A stretch of DNA of 64,000 nt from the NCBI GenBank assembly GCA_028753945.1, contig JAPNXP010000002.1:6076001-6140000 (forward strand), read 5' to 3'. Below, one piece after another: positions 44,348 to 56,200 of this stretch. Position numbers and translations under genes: made by a program. A model generated the notes under the pieces. The model was not told the origin of the DNA. It worked only from the letters and a program-made list of their open reading frames with translations, and made no database searches. How positions within the stretch are numbered: position 1 is the first letter of the stretch; every line of letters begins with the position of its first letter. This DNA comes from Hexactinellida sp. DTS-2022 (lineage: Eukaryota > Porifera > Hexactinellida).

Positions 44348-45067
44348 GGTTAAATTACGGCAGATTCATGCAAAAAAACACATAGATTTCGTTTTGAAGT
44401 TAGGTGTTTGATTCTCACATATATGATAGAAGACACTATAGCTATATCGAAACTGAAAACGAAATCTGATTATATTTTATAAATTTTAATTTATGGGGAA
44501 TGCAGTTTTATTGTAATACAAAAGTCCCATAGGGGGATTTGTTCAGACTCAACCAGATAACTGTGGGGATTGCAAGATCAATATTACCTAAAGACATATT
44601 TTGTGTGATCTAACATAGAGATCATCGTTATGGGCGGTTGGTGAGTGGTTTAGAATTTTGATAAAATGTATATAAAAAATATTGCGACCTTTTGAAACCA
44701 AAAAATGGATAAAAAGGTCATCATTTTATGAGAAATTTGAGAAAATGTTTGAAAAAAATAATTCCAAGTCATAATTCAAAAATGTAAACCGTCTACCAAC
44801 TCCGCACGCTTATAATCTTTAAATATTGATTCTAATAACAAACATTGATGGCCGCATTGCCAAATTACCCCATAATATCGACCAACACTTTTGGAATTCG
44901 CCCTATGGGAGATTTGTATTAGCCAAATTTTGAAACTGACAAAAAATAAAAAGTATAATAGATAGGGACATTTTCTTTTTGTTTTATTGCTTTGTATCGT
45001 ATAGGTATCTATTTCTCTCAATTACAGATTAATACAAGAACTTTCATTAGCGTGGGGTAATTTAACC
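44348..45067 (-). mobile_element. TTAA-target MITE, family GGTTAAATTAC, copy 3 (720 bp, complete)
   Basis: TTAA at 44344-44347 and 45068-45071. Ends GGTTAAATTACGGCAG and GGGGTAATTTAACC. Orientation is opposite to 9533-10260. Its right TTAA is also the left TTAA of the next element. Confidence 0.92.
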
Positions 45068-45853
45068 TTAAGGGGACTTTATGAGGAATATATTTATTAA
45101 ACCACAGAGATGTAAAATTCTAAATTATTAGTTTCTAGGCATAGTAAGGCCGCGCAGCGGTCGTTAATTGAGGCGTGAAGCGTCGAACAGTTGCAAAGCT
45201 ACCGAGACCGAAGGACCCGTAGTATAAATATTCAAACGTAATAATGTATCACCGATATAAATGGAAGCCAGACTGGATTAACACAAGTATGCAATTTAGG
45301 AATTCAGATAGGTGAAGTTTAGTTTACCATACCTCAATTTGTGTAGTGAGGCAGCAGTAGGTTATATTTTTGTTAATAACTGGCTCAGATAAAATGTGAA
45401 AATTATAAAATTTAAAGAAACACGGAATATAATATAATTTATAATGTGACAAAATTTTGTCACGAACAAATCAAAAATGGAAGAGATGAATCCAAATTAG
45501 TTCCTACGTGGCGTCATAAGCCCATGAATCGTTTATTTGTGTCTAATGTTATGTTGTCTTGTATTCTAATTGTGGGCGAATCGGATAAAATCTGAATGAG
45601 TTATTCCAAAATCTGTGCTTTTCTGATGTCATAATCCCGTTATTTCGTTTAGCAAACTAATAATAGATCGTTGTAAACGTATAAAAATACCCCTGCACGG
45701 AAATTTTCATATTTTTAGAGCATATGGTCTTTCCAATTAATTCTGGACAAACAAACACACACAGATCTAGAACAATTGTGTTTTTAATTTACGAGCCCTT
45801 CGATCTCGGTCGCTTGGCGACGGATCACTCTCTTCTCATAGGTAGTTTCGAGA

Positions 45854-46011
45854 CACTGGCGGCGCCAGGGGGACATGGGTCGCCATGCCCCCCCCTATTT
45901 TTAGGCTGCCCCCCCTCCCTAGAATAGCAATGTTGTACAGTGTGGCCCCCTGAAATATCCCCTGCCCCACCCCCAGAGCCCCCCTACCTGAAAATCCTGG
46001 CGCCGCCTCTG
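45854..46011. mobile_element. hAT-type MITE, 158 bp
   Basis: Begins CACTGGCGGCGCCAGG and ends CCTGGCGCCGCCTCTG. The flanks TTTCGAGA (45846-45853) and TTTCGCGA (46012-46019) form an 8-bp duplication with one change. C-rich interior. Confidence 0.85.
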
Positions 46012-46560
46012 TTTCGCGACCTTGATTTGTTCGTGTTTGATACTACACAACACAATTAACGGCTGCTTTTCGGCCTTACCCTCCTCAAACACAATCCTAA
46101 ATAAATTAACCCTATGACTTGTAAATTATACGTACTTAATTCAGTCCAGTATGTAGCCACTTGGAAGGAAGCCTAACTATGTCAACTAATTAATTAAAAT
46201 GATATTTACTGACCCAAGATTTAGCTTCAAGCATAATAAATTGTTAATAACATTGATATGAATATCATGTATACCTATGTGATTGACGTAAGTTAATAAT
46301 AAATCATCAATAGAACATAACAGCTGAACATTTATGCATATCTTAAACTAAGATACTTCAATATATGTGAATACAGCCTAATTGCTACATTAGAATTGAA
46401 TGGGAAATGGAATTCCTTTGATCCTAGAATTGAAGCGACAGTTAATTGAAATTAGGTTTAAATTTTTTTATACCAAACGCTTAATTACGATGAAATAATA
46501 GTAAATTGGCTCAATGGAGTAACACAGTTAGTTGTCAAACAAACAAACAAAAGATAAAAC

Positions 46561-46885
<325 letters not shown>

Positions 46886-46947
46886 CGCTTTTAATATACG
46901 GCCTTACTCCTCACTAAACAATTATATTCCTCATAAAGTCCCCTTAA

Positions 46948-47565
46948 TAAAAATATTATACAATGAAATTTTGTTGGGAAATTCAAATTCTCCAATCACT
47001 AGCTCAATAAATTTCAGTTGCAATATAAGGATAGCTCGAATCCAAATAATACTTAGTGAAAGAAAGCAAGTACGTATGCTGATTACGAATTCAGTTTTTT
47101 TGTTCAAATCTATAATCTAAATATTTAATGTCTTTTGAAATTAGCAAGACTGCGTAGCGGTTGAGTAATCTGCTGCGAAGCGACCGAGATCGAAGGGCTC
47201 GTGTAATACGAGAAAGAGTCCCCAATTGTGACTTATTAAATCTTGAACTGACCGTGAATTCCCTCATTTGGATTCTGTGAAAGGCTTCTACCTTTTTTTC
47301 ATGTGTAGTTATCCCCTTCATTACATCAGTTAAAGTTGACTAAGAATATAATAAGGGATGAATACAACCAACGGGAAGGTCAGTTTTGTCCAATCATCAC
47401 CCTATTGTAAGGTCTGCTATTTCACAGATTCCGGTATCACAGATTCCGCATACTGATAATACAACTTAGTTACCTTCTAAACAATTCAAAAACTCCGCTT
47501 TTAACAACTGTCTACTACCCTCATCCCGATATTCCTAATGCATGCCTTATTCAGAGGCTCTACTG
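46948..47565. other. intergenic; right arm of an outer inverted repeat and a GC-rich repeat piece
   Basis: 46974-47060 complements 44238-44312. 47140-47215 is a minus-strand member of the CCCTTCGATCTCGG family. No gene. Confidence 0.5.
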
Positions 47566-47625
47566 CAGGGATGTCCAACATACGTCCCGCGGGCCGGATC
47601 CGGTCCGCGTAAACCAAAATATCAT
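47566..47625. mobile_element. hAT end (CAGGGATGTCCAACATACG)
   Basis: CAGGGATGTCCAACATACG then CCCGCGGGCCGGATCCGG is the classic terminus of animal hAT/Charlie-type MITEs. The second end was not located. Confidence 0.6.
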
Positions 47626-49508
47626 ACAAAATATCAAGGTATATTGACAAAAAATAGGAAGGAATAATTTCTTGGAAATTGACATATTTGCTTGTTAAAT
47701 ATCAATAATAAATATTTTAGATGGTAAAGCAATTCAAGATATCGAATTTTGAAAATGCAAAAATGAATCCATATGTTCTAATAGTGTCCCAGACGGATTT
47801 TTTGATACAGACAATTTTAAAGAAAAATAAATTATTTGAAAATCTGTCCATCCGGACAATATTTCGGCCAGGACAGATCTTTCGAGAACATACAAGCCAG
47901 AGTTCTGAATGAAAATTTTTGATAGAATGTTTGCAGATGGGTTGCAGATGTGGACCTGGGGTCGGGATTTTTTAACAATAAATTTTCTTTCGCTTTTTCA
48001 CACTTGAAAATTTGTCTATCTCCTTACAAAAAATAAGTGACATACGTTTAACCCACATTTTTTATTTATTATTTAGAATCACGATGAAAATCTACACATT
48101 TTCCCTTTCAGAGTTTTTATGAGGGGCTTAGTTTGTCCCAATAATGAGGTGCCAATATCCTCTGTTTACCAACACTCAGTACTACTTCTTGTGAAAAATT
48201 TCTCAGTCTATTGTTTCAACTTGTATTTATTTTATTGATTCTTCAAAACAAAGACGAATTAGGTGACAAAATTTGCACTGCTGAATTATTATAACATGTT
48301 AATAACTTGTTGAATACTTTAAGATTCTATTTAGTCAAGTGGTTCCCAAGGGATCTGTGGACTCCTTGGAAGTCACAGGATGTATTACGGTCAATGGGAG
48401 GGTGTCCACAATGTGAAAGAATTGATATGGGGATTTACGGAAGAAAAGTTTTGGAAAACGCTGATTTAGTCAATAAACTTCATCTTTTGACAATGAATAG
48501 CTTACTTCCAAGTATGTTATCCCCTTAATCGTTCACTATTTTAAATCGTTTAAGTCGATGGTGCTTCCAACTAGAACAATACTTTGTGTAATTTTAAATA
48601 TTTTAACTTTACAGGAATTAACTTCCTGAAAATTAACGCTCATAGACATTAACGCTAAAGGTACCATTTGGATGCCACACTAATTTTGCTAGATTTTTCC
48701 AAAAATACTCAAGAGTTTTTAGGTTATCAAAAATTAATTTCATTATCTCTTTCTCTCGACCAATTTAAATGTAATCTGAAGTAGAATTTTCACAATTCGA
48801 GGTGGGAATAAAATGAGATGCTAAAATCCATTAATACTAGTTCATTGCTTGCTGTCCAGGTAACCGTCGGATTTCATTAGCTCCAAGTATTTGCCACCAT
48901 TGGGAGGGAAGGAAAGTGTTTCTTAGATAATATAACTTGTCTCTAGTTAGAGATAAAACTTTTCTACCTAATTTCAAATTTGTATTTTTGAAAATTCCTT
49001 AATCAATCATGAGGGAACAATTATATCAAACTTTGAGCGATGTAAATTCTTATTGGCTAAAGGAAAAAAGGATAATATTTTCTGATCTTAATGATCACTC
49101 ACATTGTATAGTTGTTTGACCTTTTCCTTATGGCATCTCAAGGTTGTCAACTGCACTCTCTGCATGTTTTCTACTTTTTTCTATATAGAAAGAGGACAAT
49201 CTTGAATCAATAATTAATTCAACAATAATCGTACCCTACTATACGAAAAAGCACTCATAACGTAAGTTTCAAAATCGAAATTAATGGACTAGACTATAAC
49301 CAATAAGTTATGACAATACTATATCCTTTGTAAGTCAATAAATCGTTTGAAAAGTGCAAACTTAAATGTATTGTATTGACTTAAGGAGGATCAATATAGT
49401 ATATCTTATTACAACTCGATTGTTGTTTGTTTGTGCATTAAAGTGCTATCATAGGAAACAGAAACCACAGGTATTATTGAGATAGAGACTAGCTTCAAAA
49501 TGTTAATA
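47626..49508. other. unassigned AT-rich stretch
   Basis: No gene recognised. AGTGGTTCCCAAGGGATCTG near 48339 may be another decayed hAT piece; 48890-49020 resembles the inverted TTTG-repeat family. Confidence 0.35.
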
Positions 49509-49773
49509 CAGTACACCCTAGCTAATCCGAACCTCGCTAATCCGAACCCTCGCTAATCCGAACAGGAGATACCTAAATATTTTTATGATAAAAGTTGCAA
49601 AAATTGATAATATATAAGGCATATTGCAATCCAAGTAATAAATAAGTCTCAGGCAAGTATTTTATTTAGTACCCTAGAAAATGCATTACTTCTCTAATCC
49701 GAACGAATTCACTAATTGGAACAGAATTTTTTTGAATAGGAAATCCTCTGTTCGGATTAGCGAGGGTGTTCTG
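49509..49773. mobile_element. Tc1/pogo-type MITE, 265 bp
   Basis: Begins CAGTACACCCTAGCTAATCC and ends GATTAGCGAGGGTGTTCTG, with TA at 49507-49508 and 49774-49775. CGCTAATCCGAAC repeats near the left end. Confidence 0.88.
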
Positions 49774-50446
49774 TATTGGTAAACAAGTATGCTGATTCCG
49801 AATTTGGCATTTATAAATTTCCATTATGAACATATATTGTTTTACTGTGCCGACTACACTATTGTATAGTGGCCCAGTTGTAATCTCACTGCCTTTATTT
49901 TTGTATTTTCTCCGTATGCGGTGCCCAGGCCACACCTGTATACATTGAGGGCTGAAAGTTGGCATGTAGGTGCGGAGTGAACGTTTAATTTGCCAACCTG
50001 GGATTATAATTTTCGCTCTCAAATTTTCTTAACACCTATTTAATCAAATTATGGCTCCTAACATGAAATAATAAATAGTGAGCTTGATAAAATTTACAAA
50101 TTTGGATAGAGAATTAAATTCTACACCTTTTAGTTAATCACAAATGTCCAATTTGGCCTAGGTTTGTACCATAATTAGGGTACCAATCTCCTCTATTTCC
50201 TCACGCTTCAGATTCAGTAAAACTGTTAAATCAATTTCCATTGTTTCAACTTGTGATAACTATATTGATTAAACTTGTTAAATCTTACAATATTGTTTAA
50301 ACTTGCGATAATTATATTGATTCCACTTGTGAAACCGAGTAGGCTTCTATATTCTAATTGAAAACTAAGATTTTAGATTTTATTACAACAAATTATGTGA
50401 ATATATATGTATCAAAAACAGGACATATGTATCAGAGTTTTACAGG

Positions 50447-50585
50447 AAATCATAGGCACCGAGGCATGCATTCTGGGATGCCTATTCCATCCCAGGAATT
50501 GGACTGAGATGGCTATACCATCCCAGGAATTGGACTGGAATGGATAATGGCCATCCCTGGATTCATAAAACCTCGGCGCCTATGG
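50447..50585. mobile_element. small MITE with CATAGGC ends
   Basis: CATAGGCACCGAGGCATG and CCTCGGCGCCTATG are inverted. A 17-bp TCCCAGGAATTGGACTG unit occurs twice inside. No certain duplication. Confidence 0.6.
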
Positions 50586-50747
50586 GAATTAGCTGATACT
50601 CCTGGTAGAGGTATAATGCACTCAAGATCGGTCCTTGTCTTCATTCTAAAGGATTGCAGTTCCACTGAAATAGTAAGATATATTGTACTTTGTATACTTT
50701 AATGTTAATGTTTTCAAAGAATCCTCTTATATATAGCGAGAAGAGAT

Positions 50748-51440
50748 AAGCTCTACTTTGCTTGAGTGGGTCAGAACCGCCTTCTCCCTTATGGAGTCAC
50801 CACACTCATTAGTTCCTATCAATTATGTGCTGCATGTTCTTTTCGCTACGGTATGTATTCAAATATGTTAATGACTAGCCAATTAACAAAGGTTTAGTCC
50901 ACCTTATTAGATTTTCTATTTTAGATTATCGAATTGCTTGAAGAGATCATTCTTACGGCGAAATTACAATCAGACATAAGTGATTTTCCGTACAAAATTA
51001 ATGCTCCAGCTTTTCCTGACCATGGTCCTATGTACTCCCCACCACAACCAGATTGGCTGAGATCCAAGTGTAAGCATCTTGGAATCGAATTTATTATCAC
51101 CTTGATCCAGCCACTCTCATATTTGGGCCATTAACTGCAGGGTATTTCCCCTTTAGCTGAGTTCCCTATCGCAAAGGATGGAAATTGTTTATTCCGCGCA
51201 ATTTCAGCAGTATTTACAGGCAGTCAGGATGCTCATGTTAAGATCCGCGGTGAAGTATGTAGATACATGGCTGTCCAAGGAGCAAGCTTCATTTCACGAT
51301 ACCTCGAACCCAAGCTCAACCCTTCCTCACCAACCTAGTATTTATTGCACTCTCGGAGGACGGTAATGAGATCTGGGGCACGGACATCGAAATTATAGCT
51401 CTATCTTCTATCCTTGGATCTAACTCTGGCTTGTAGAGCG
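50748..51440 (+). pseudogene. OTU-protease pseudogene, relative of the gene at 1-2039
   Basis: One exon piece (about 50748-50851, ending VLHVLFAT) is followed by a GT-AG intron (50852-50924) at the same protein position as the last intron of the first gene. The next piece reads DWLRSKCKHLGIEF, then, after a stop and frameshifts, AKDGNCLFRAISAVFTGS (the Asp/Cys box) and NEIWGTDIEI. The His box is gone. GPY/F sequence is not seen. The frame is broken at several points, so no protein is expected. Confidence 0.75.
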
Positions 51441-51517
51441 GATACGGACTTAAAAAAAAACCCAAGGTAGTAAGATTAGAACTGGTCCACTATACTATAG
51501 TATAGTCGGCACAGTAA

Positions 51518-52213
51518 ACTCCTTATTCAGGCTGGATAGGCAACTTCTAGGTGACTTACAGATTTTGGTTCAGATCTGTTGACTATCAGAGGAGATGTGA
51601 GGAGACTCAGACAAACATATTACTTTATATATATAGATGATATTTTAACTGATAAAATCTAAAATTACATCTATGCCGACTGTATTCTAATTTGGAGGGG
51701 CTATATTTGGTGGTTTAATGACTGATAGTGCCTCCACAGGAAAATGCTGTCTTCGCAGCTGTAATTTAAGATTTTTTATCCCCTTGACGTAATTGTATTA
51801 ATCATGCTTAATAAATTGTGCGTAGTGCTATTAATTGCAAACCCTTCTGTCTAGGTCAGTTGGTTAAGATGGACCACTTAACTGCTACGGGGTCTTCATA
51901 TATTCAATAATTAAGGTTCTGAATTATTCTTAGTTTTATCAATTTAACTACAACCAATACTATTAATCAATTGTTAGGAGATATAATATATATTCATTAT
52001 ATACATTTACTTATGAATTACCATTTTATAATGTTAAGGATGAATTGTGGTAACTTTGAACAGAAGTATCAGGAAATTAGGTCGAATTTATGAAGAAATA
52101 ATAGCACCAAGATACTTTTTGCATCTAATGATTAAATATTAATTTCCGTTGTTGCTCTTATTTTTCTAGGAGACAAAAATGCTAAAAGTCCCCCTTAACG
52201 AAATTGTCCATTA
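51518..52213. other. intergenic with decayed repeat pieces
   Basis: 51659-51776 resembles the hairpin repeat of 22351. 51838-51905 is a diverged member of the CCCTTCGATCTCGG family that superficially resembles a tRNA. No gene. Confidence 0.45.
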
Positions 52214-52291
52214 CACACTGTTCTCTCTAATAGTCCACCAGTGGCAATTGGCCCAAAGTGGACTATTAGAGAATATGGATTATTACAGATA

Positions 52292-52450
52292 TGTTGCAGT
52301 GTATTAGAAACTTCTGTGTGTTCACGAACACACAAAGTTTGCTGTGTGTTCGCGAACACACAGCTTCAAACTTAGTGTATTAGAAACGTCATTTAGTTTC
52401 TATGTTTGTTACTATAATATCTATTTATGGGTAGCTAATAAATTCGTACT
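52292..52450 (+). repeat. left TIR of Ginger copy B with perfect 20-bp palindrome
   Basis: It contains TGTGTGTTCGCGAACACACA (52343-52362), a perfect palindrome, preceded by a near-palindrome TGTGTGTTCACGAACACACA, and an inner part running to ATAAATTCGTACT. Confidence 0.9.
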
Positions 52451-52642
52451 AGGAGATGAAATTAAATAAATTACACCTTAGGCTTACCACCCATTAAGTA
52501 TATCCTTGGATCTCAGCTGATAGTAACTATAGGCAATACATAAATTCGTGATATATTTACTATAAATCATTAAAACTTGATCGAGGAAATAGTCGGTTAA
52601 TTAAACTTGATCGAGGAAATAGTCGGTTAATTAACCTAAATT

Positions 52643-55030
52643 ATGGCGAAACAAGATTTTATAGAAAGAATCTGTTCTCTTCCAGTCACGAACCGGTCTG
52701 AGTTATTCTCATCAGTTGACATCCAGGATAAAATTACTTTCATGTCAGACCCCGAACCACAGGAGCATTCTTCTAAGCTTCGATGGCAGAGACTCCGTAT
52801 GAGGTTCAAAATCTTGCCTTATCAAAGTGTAAAGGTCCTATACCTCCGTAACAAGGATTCATGTATGCCTGATAAACGAGTCCTGTCAATTGATGAGATG
52901 TATGATGTTCTTCTGCGTATACATCTAGAGCAGAACCACGTGAGGAGGATTGGCATGTACAGTATCCGGACAAAAGTATTCGACCACCCAACATTTGCCC
53001 ATTGAAAATAGTACTATAGTGGTACTAATAATATTGTTAAATGTATTAAAACTATATGACATATTGATTTTTCGATTGCAGATTCGCACTCTACGCATTC
53101 GAATTACCCATTGTAGATGCTATCAAATTGATTACATATCAGTTCGAGTTAAAATCATCATCAAATGCCAACGTGTGCCACCTGTTCCCATATCTCCCAT
53201 AGTGGCAATTTGGGAAAAGTGGTGCACAGTGACACAGGATGATAATTTTTAACCAAATCAAAAAGGGATTAAATTGAAAGCTTCTACAATTGTTAATTCG
53301 AATGCGCAGAATACGAATTTTTAATCGAAATAACAATATCTCATGTAATTCGAATGCACTATCTTCCATTGTTCAACCTCCTATAGTACTATTTTCAATG
53401 GGAAAATGTTGGATGGTCGAATACTTTTGTCCGGGTACTGTATAAGCGGGTGTCACATGAGTTCCATGGCATCACAGAGAAAGCTTGTAATATCTTCTTA
53501 CAAGACTGTGAAGAGTGCCATTTACGAAAAGCAAAGAAAAACATCAAGTCGCTTGTAGTAAAGCCAATATCTTCTACTGGATTCCTCTCTCGTTGTCAGG
53601 TAGACCTCATCGACTTCAGAGACATGTCAGAGGAACACAACAAGTCTGAGTCTGGTATTCCATATCGTTGGCTGCTGGTGTATCAGGATCACTTCACAAA
53701 ATTCATCCGTTCACGTCCTCTGAAGAATAAGTGTGCAGAAGAGGTAGCTGATGTGTTAGAGGATATATTCTGTGAGCTTGGCATTCCTCATATTCTGCAG
53801 AGCGATAACGGGAGAGAATTCAAGAACAACATCCTATACTCTCTTATTAATGAAAATTGGCCGAACACGAAAATTCTACACGAAAAACCGAGACATCCAG
53901 AAAGTCAAGGCTCTGTAGAACGTGCAAACCGTGATATCAAAAACGCACTGGCTTCAAAGATGAGGGATAACTCAAACGACTTGTCTTGGGTAAAGTATGT
54001 TAGACGTGTCCAACTCGAAAAGAATACAACATACCATTCGACCATTGGTATGACTCCATTTGAAGCCCTATATAATCGTAAGCCCTCTTTTGGTCTCTCT
54101 GACCTTGGAATACCCAGCGAACTAGCTTCACAAATTCACGATGAGGGGGATTTGGAAAGAGTTATAAACGATATAAATAACCCTCCTCAATTAGAAACAA
54201 CTTCAAGCAATAAACTTCCATCTGACGCCAACATTTCCTCAAGTGACATTATTGAGGACACAGATCTAACTCCTCTGCATGAAGTTGAGCTACCATTCCA
54301 AGAGCCTAGGATTCGTGATGCATATCTCGATGATATATCACAACCACCTCCTGAAGGTATCCATGTGTTCTCTCCACAAGCTCCGACAAGTTCTACTGCA
54401 GGCGATCTCGACTGTATTAAATGTGGCCTTGAAACTACCGGTGCACACAAGTGTTATAGATGTTTGCGTCCTATTCAATTCATTTGTGGTCGTCAAGGTG
54501 GGGAAGAGGGATACGGAAGCAGCGTTTGGTGTCCGAGATGTGACATAGAGGTGAATAGATAACAATACAAAGTTGTGAGAGTTGTTATCAAAAGGAAGCA
54601 GGATGTGTTACACCAGCGTATGATTAGTTCTTCTGCTAAGAGGTATGTACCTTCACTCGTTGGGGATAATGTGACAATTCCTATCGAGAGACCTGATAAA
54701 ATGAACTCTCTTGGGAAGCAGAATGTTTTAGGTGTCATAACTGGTCTTAGTGACGATGTTTACACAATCGGAACAAAGTACGGCTCACTAGGTTCCAGCT
54801 ACACAAGCAACCAGTTTGATATCTGTACTTCAAATAGATTCCTCAGTCCATCCGATATCCCAGAAGTTACAGTCTCACAAACAACTGTAATGAGGAACTC
54901 TTCCTTAGGCTTAGAAGAAGGTTCTTTTTGCAGATGTTCCAACTGCAAAACGAACAGATGCCCTTGTAGAAAATCTAATCGCACTTGTAATACCAAGTGT
55001 CATCTTGGAAGAAAGTGCTTCAATAAGTAA
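52643..55030 (+). pseudogene. Ginger/KRBA2-like transposase of copy B: integrase, PHD-like finger, GPY-like module, CXC tail
   Basis: ATG at 52643. Coding runs 52643-52957, is interrupted by the MITE 52960-53440, and continues in phase (the codon split by the TA target is regenerated) to a TAA at 54560-54562; the same frame reopens at once and runs to 55030. Domains: N-terminal region, H2C2 (EQNHVRR ... CEECHLRKAKK), D,D,E core (CQVDLIDF, LQSDNGREF, GSVERANRDIK), PHD-like finger (CIKC ... CYRC ... CGRQ ... WCPRC, with Gln where copy A has His), a module with VGDNVTIPIERPDK and YTIGTKYG, and a tesmin-like CXC tail (CRCSNCKTNRCPCRKSNRTC). Apart from the MITE and one stop the protein is complete, so this copy died recently. 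It might be a source of activity only if spliced or read through; that is speculation. Confidence 0.88.
52960..53440. mobile_element. Tc1/mariner-type MITE, 481 bp, inside the transposase gene of copy B
   Basis: Begins CAGTATCCGGACAAAAGTAT and ends ATACTTTTGTCCGGGTACTG, with TA at 52958-52959 and 53441-53442. The inverted repeat extends through TCGACCACCCAACATTT and CCCATTGAAAATAGTACTAT, about 60 bases with few mismatches; a further AATTCGAATGC-type repeat lies inside. Confidence 0.93.
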
Positions 55031-55102
55031 CAGATCCACTTAGTCCAGTCTTATTTATTACTACGTGTATTTAGTATTACGGGTAATACCTCTTTTACAC
55101 GA

Positions 55103-55281
55103 AGTACGAATTTATTAGCTACCCATAAATAGATATTATAGTAACAAACATAGAAACTAAATGACGTTTCTAATACACTAAGTTTGAAGCTGTGTGTTCG
55201 CGAACACACAGCAAACTTTGTGTGTTCACGAATACACATGTGTGTTCGTGAACACACAGAAGTTTATAATACATTGCAACA
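55103..55281 (-). repeat. right TIR of Ginger copy B
   Basis: Complement of the left TIR, with the same perfect palindrome (about 55190-55210), the near-palindrome, and one additional TGTGTTCGTGAACACACA unit close to the end. Confidence 0.9.
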
Positions 55282-55373
55282 GATATATTAAAGTTGATTT
55301 GGACAAGTAAATAAGTGGACTATTATAAAAGTGGACTATTAGAGAAGTGGACAATTAGAGAGAACAGACTGTA

Positions 55374-56012
55374 GTGAAATTACTCCTATCTACTGAGTAT
55401 CGAGTTACCAAAAGTAAGCCTACAACAACTTCCATATCCATAAGTGCCACTCGAAGGGGGAAAAGGCCTGATAACACGAGTGGCTCGCAGTAGAGTCTCT
55501 ATAATTTTGCAGTGTAAACCCTCCACTGGACTCGAATTATAATTGTGTAAATTAAAATAATTATAGTTTTGAATAAATTCAAGTGTTATGCATTTTGTTT
55601 ACTGAATATACTATGTAATACGATGTTTCAATAATATACCATCTATTTGATTAAAACTTTGATCAATGTAGTAATAAAGTTACTTGCAACGGTTATACTG
55701 GGATATTCAAATATGCAGATTGCTAATTTTAAATCTGGGGTGCTGAAAATAAATGTATCCGATATTTTGAACAATGTTTTTTGCAACGAATAAATCAATT
55801 ACTGGATTGATGATATAATTTTGCAACATTTCTTACAAAATTTATTTCTATACTTTCCCTATCTAATGTCAAAATCACATAAAGCTTTTTGAAAATCCAG
55901 TCACTTTGGCCCGAGGGTAGTTTTACCCGATTAATCAAGCCGATATTATACTATTTTGAGGGTTATCATATACATTACTACTATAATATGAATCGATACA
56001 TATCTACTATAC
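55374..56012. other. intergenic, no feature seen
   Basis: AT-rich, no open frame or repeat recognised. Confidence 0.4.
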
Positions 56013-56200
56013 CAGTTGTTCTCAACCTGGGATCCGCGAAATATTTAAACGGGTCCGAGGGGGTTCACATGACTTAAACTGAAACTTAGCATCTTAATTT
56101 GTATTATATATATGGCATCCTTAACTATCACGGTCTATAGTATTAATAAATGAGCCCTTCGATCTCGGGCGCATCGCGACAAATCAATCTCCAGTGCCTT
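56013..56200. repeat. decayed hAT end followed by a GC-rich repeat piece
   Basis: CAGTTGTTCTCAACCTGGGA at 56013 is a hAT-type terminus; 56148-56200 is a member of the CCCTTCGATCTCGG family. Confidence 0.5.

Larger units (their letters stand above)
49844..51517. mobile_element. TIR element enclosing an OTU pseudogene (about 1.67 kb)
   Basis: The left end ACTGTGCCGACTACACTATT ... and right end ... ACTATAGTATAGTCGGCACAG are inverted over about 50 bp, extending through GGCCCAGTTGTAATCTCACT / its complement. The left subterminal region carries the CTCCGTATGCGGTGCC landmark of the 26401-29065 block. The insertion is flanked by TA-like bases, but the exact boundary and duplication are uncertain. 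It contains a nested small MITE (50447-50585) and the OTU pseudogene. Confidence 0.7.
52292..55281 (+). mobile_element. Ginger-like DNA transposon, copy B (2990 bp)
   Basis: GATA at 52288-52291 and 55282-55285 is the 4-bp duplication. The outer ends TGTTGCAGTGTATTAGAAAC and ATTATAAACTT-type/TACATTGCAACA match the style of copy A. TIRs: 52292-52450 and 55103-55281; the right one is about 20 bases longer through an extra GTGTGTTCG-type unit. The only long internal insertion is the MITE at 52960-53440. One transposase gene fills the interior. Confidence 0.93.
52214..55371. mobile_element. outer Tc1/mariner-type MITE split by Ginger copy B
   Basis: Left end (after TA 52212-52213) CACACTGTTCTCTCTAATAG and right end ATTAGAGAGAACAGACTG (before TA 55372-55373) are inverted. 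GTGGACTATTAGAGAA repeats lie inside both halves. Its two halves, 52214-52291 and 55286-55371, are separated by Ginger copy B. Confidence 0.82.

Noticed and set aside
51838..51905. tRNA-like A-box sequence GTCAGTTGGTTAAGATGG
   Set aside because: It aligns with the CCCTTCGATCTCGGTCGC dispersed repeat; there is no B-box at the right distance and no acceptor stem.
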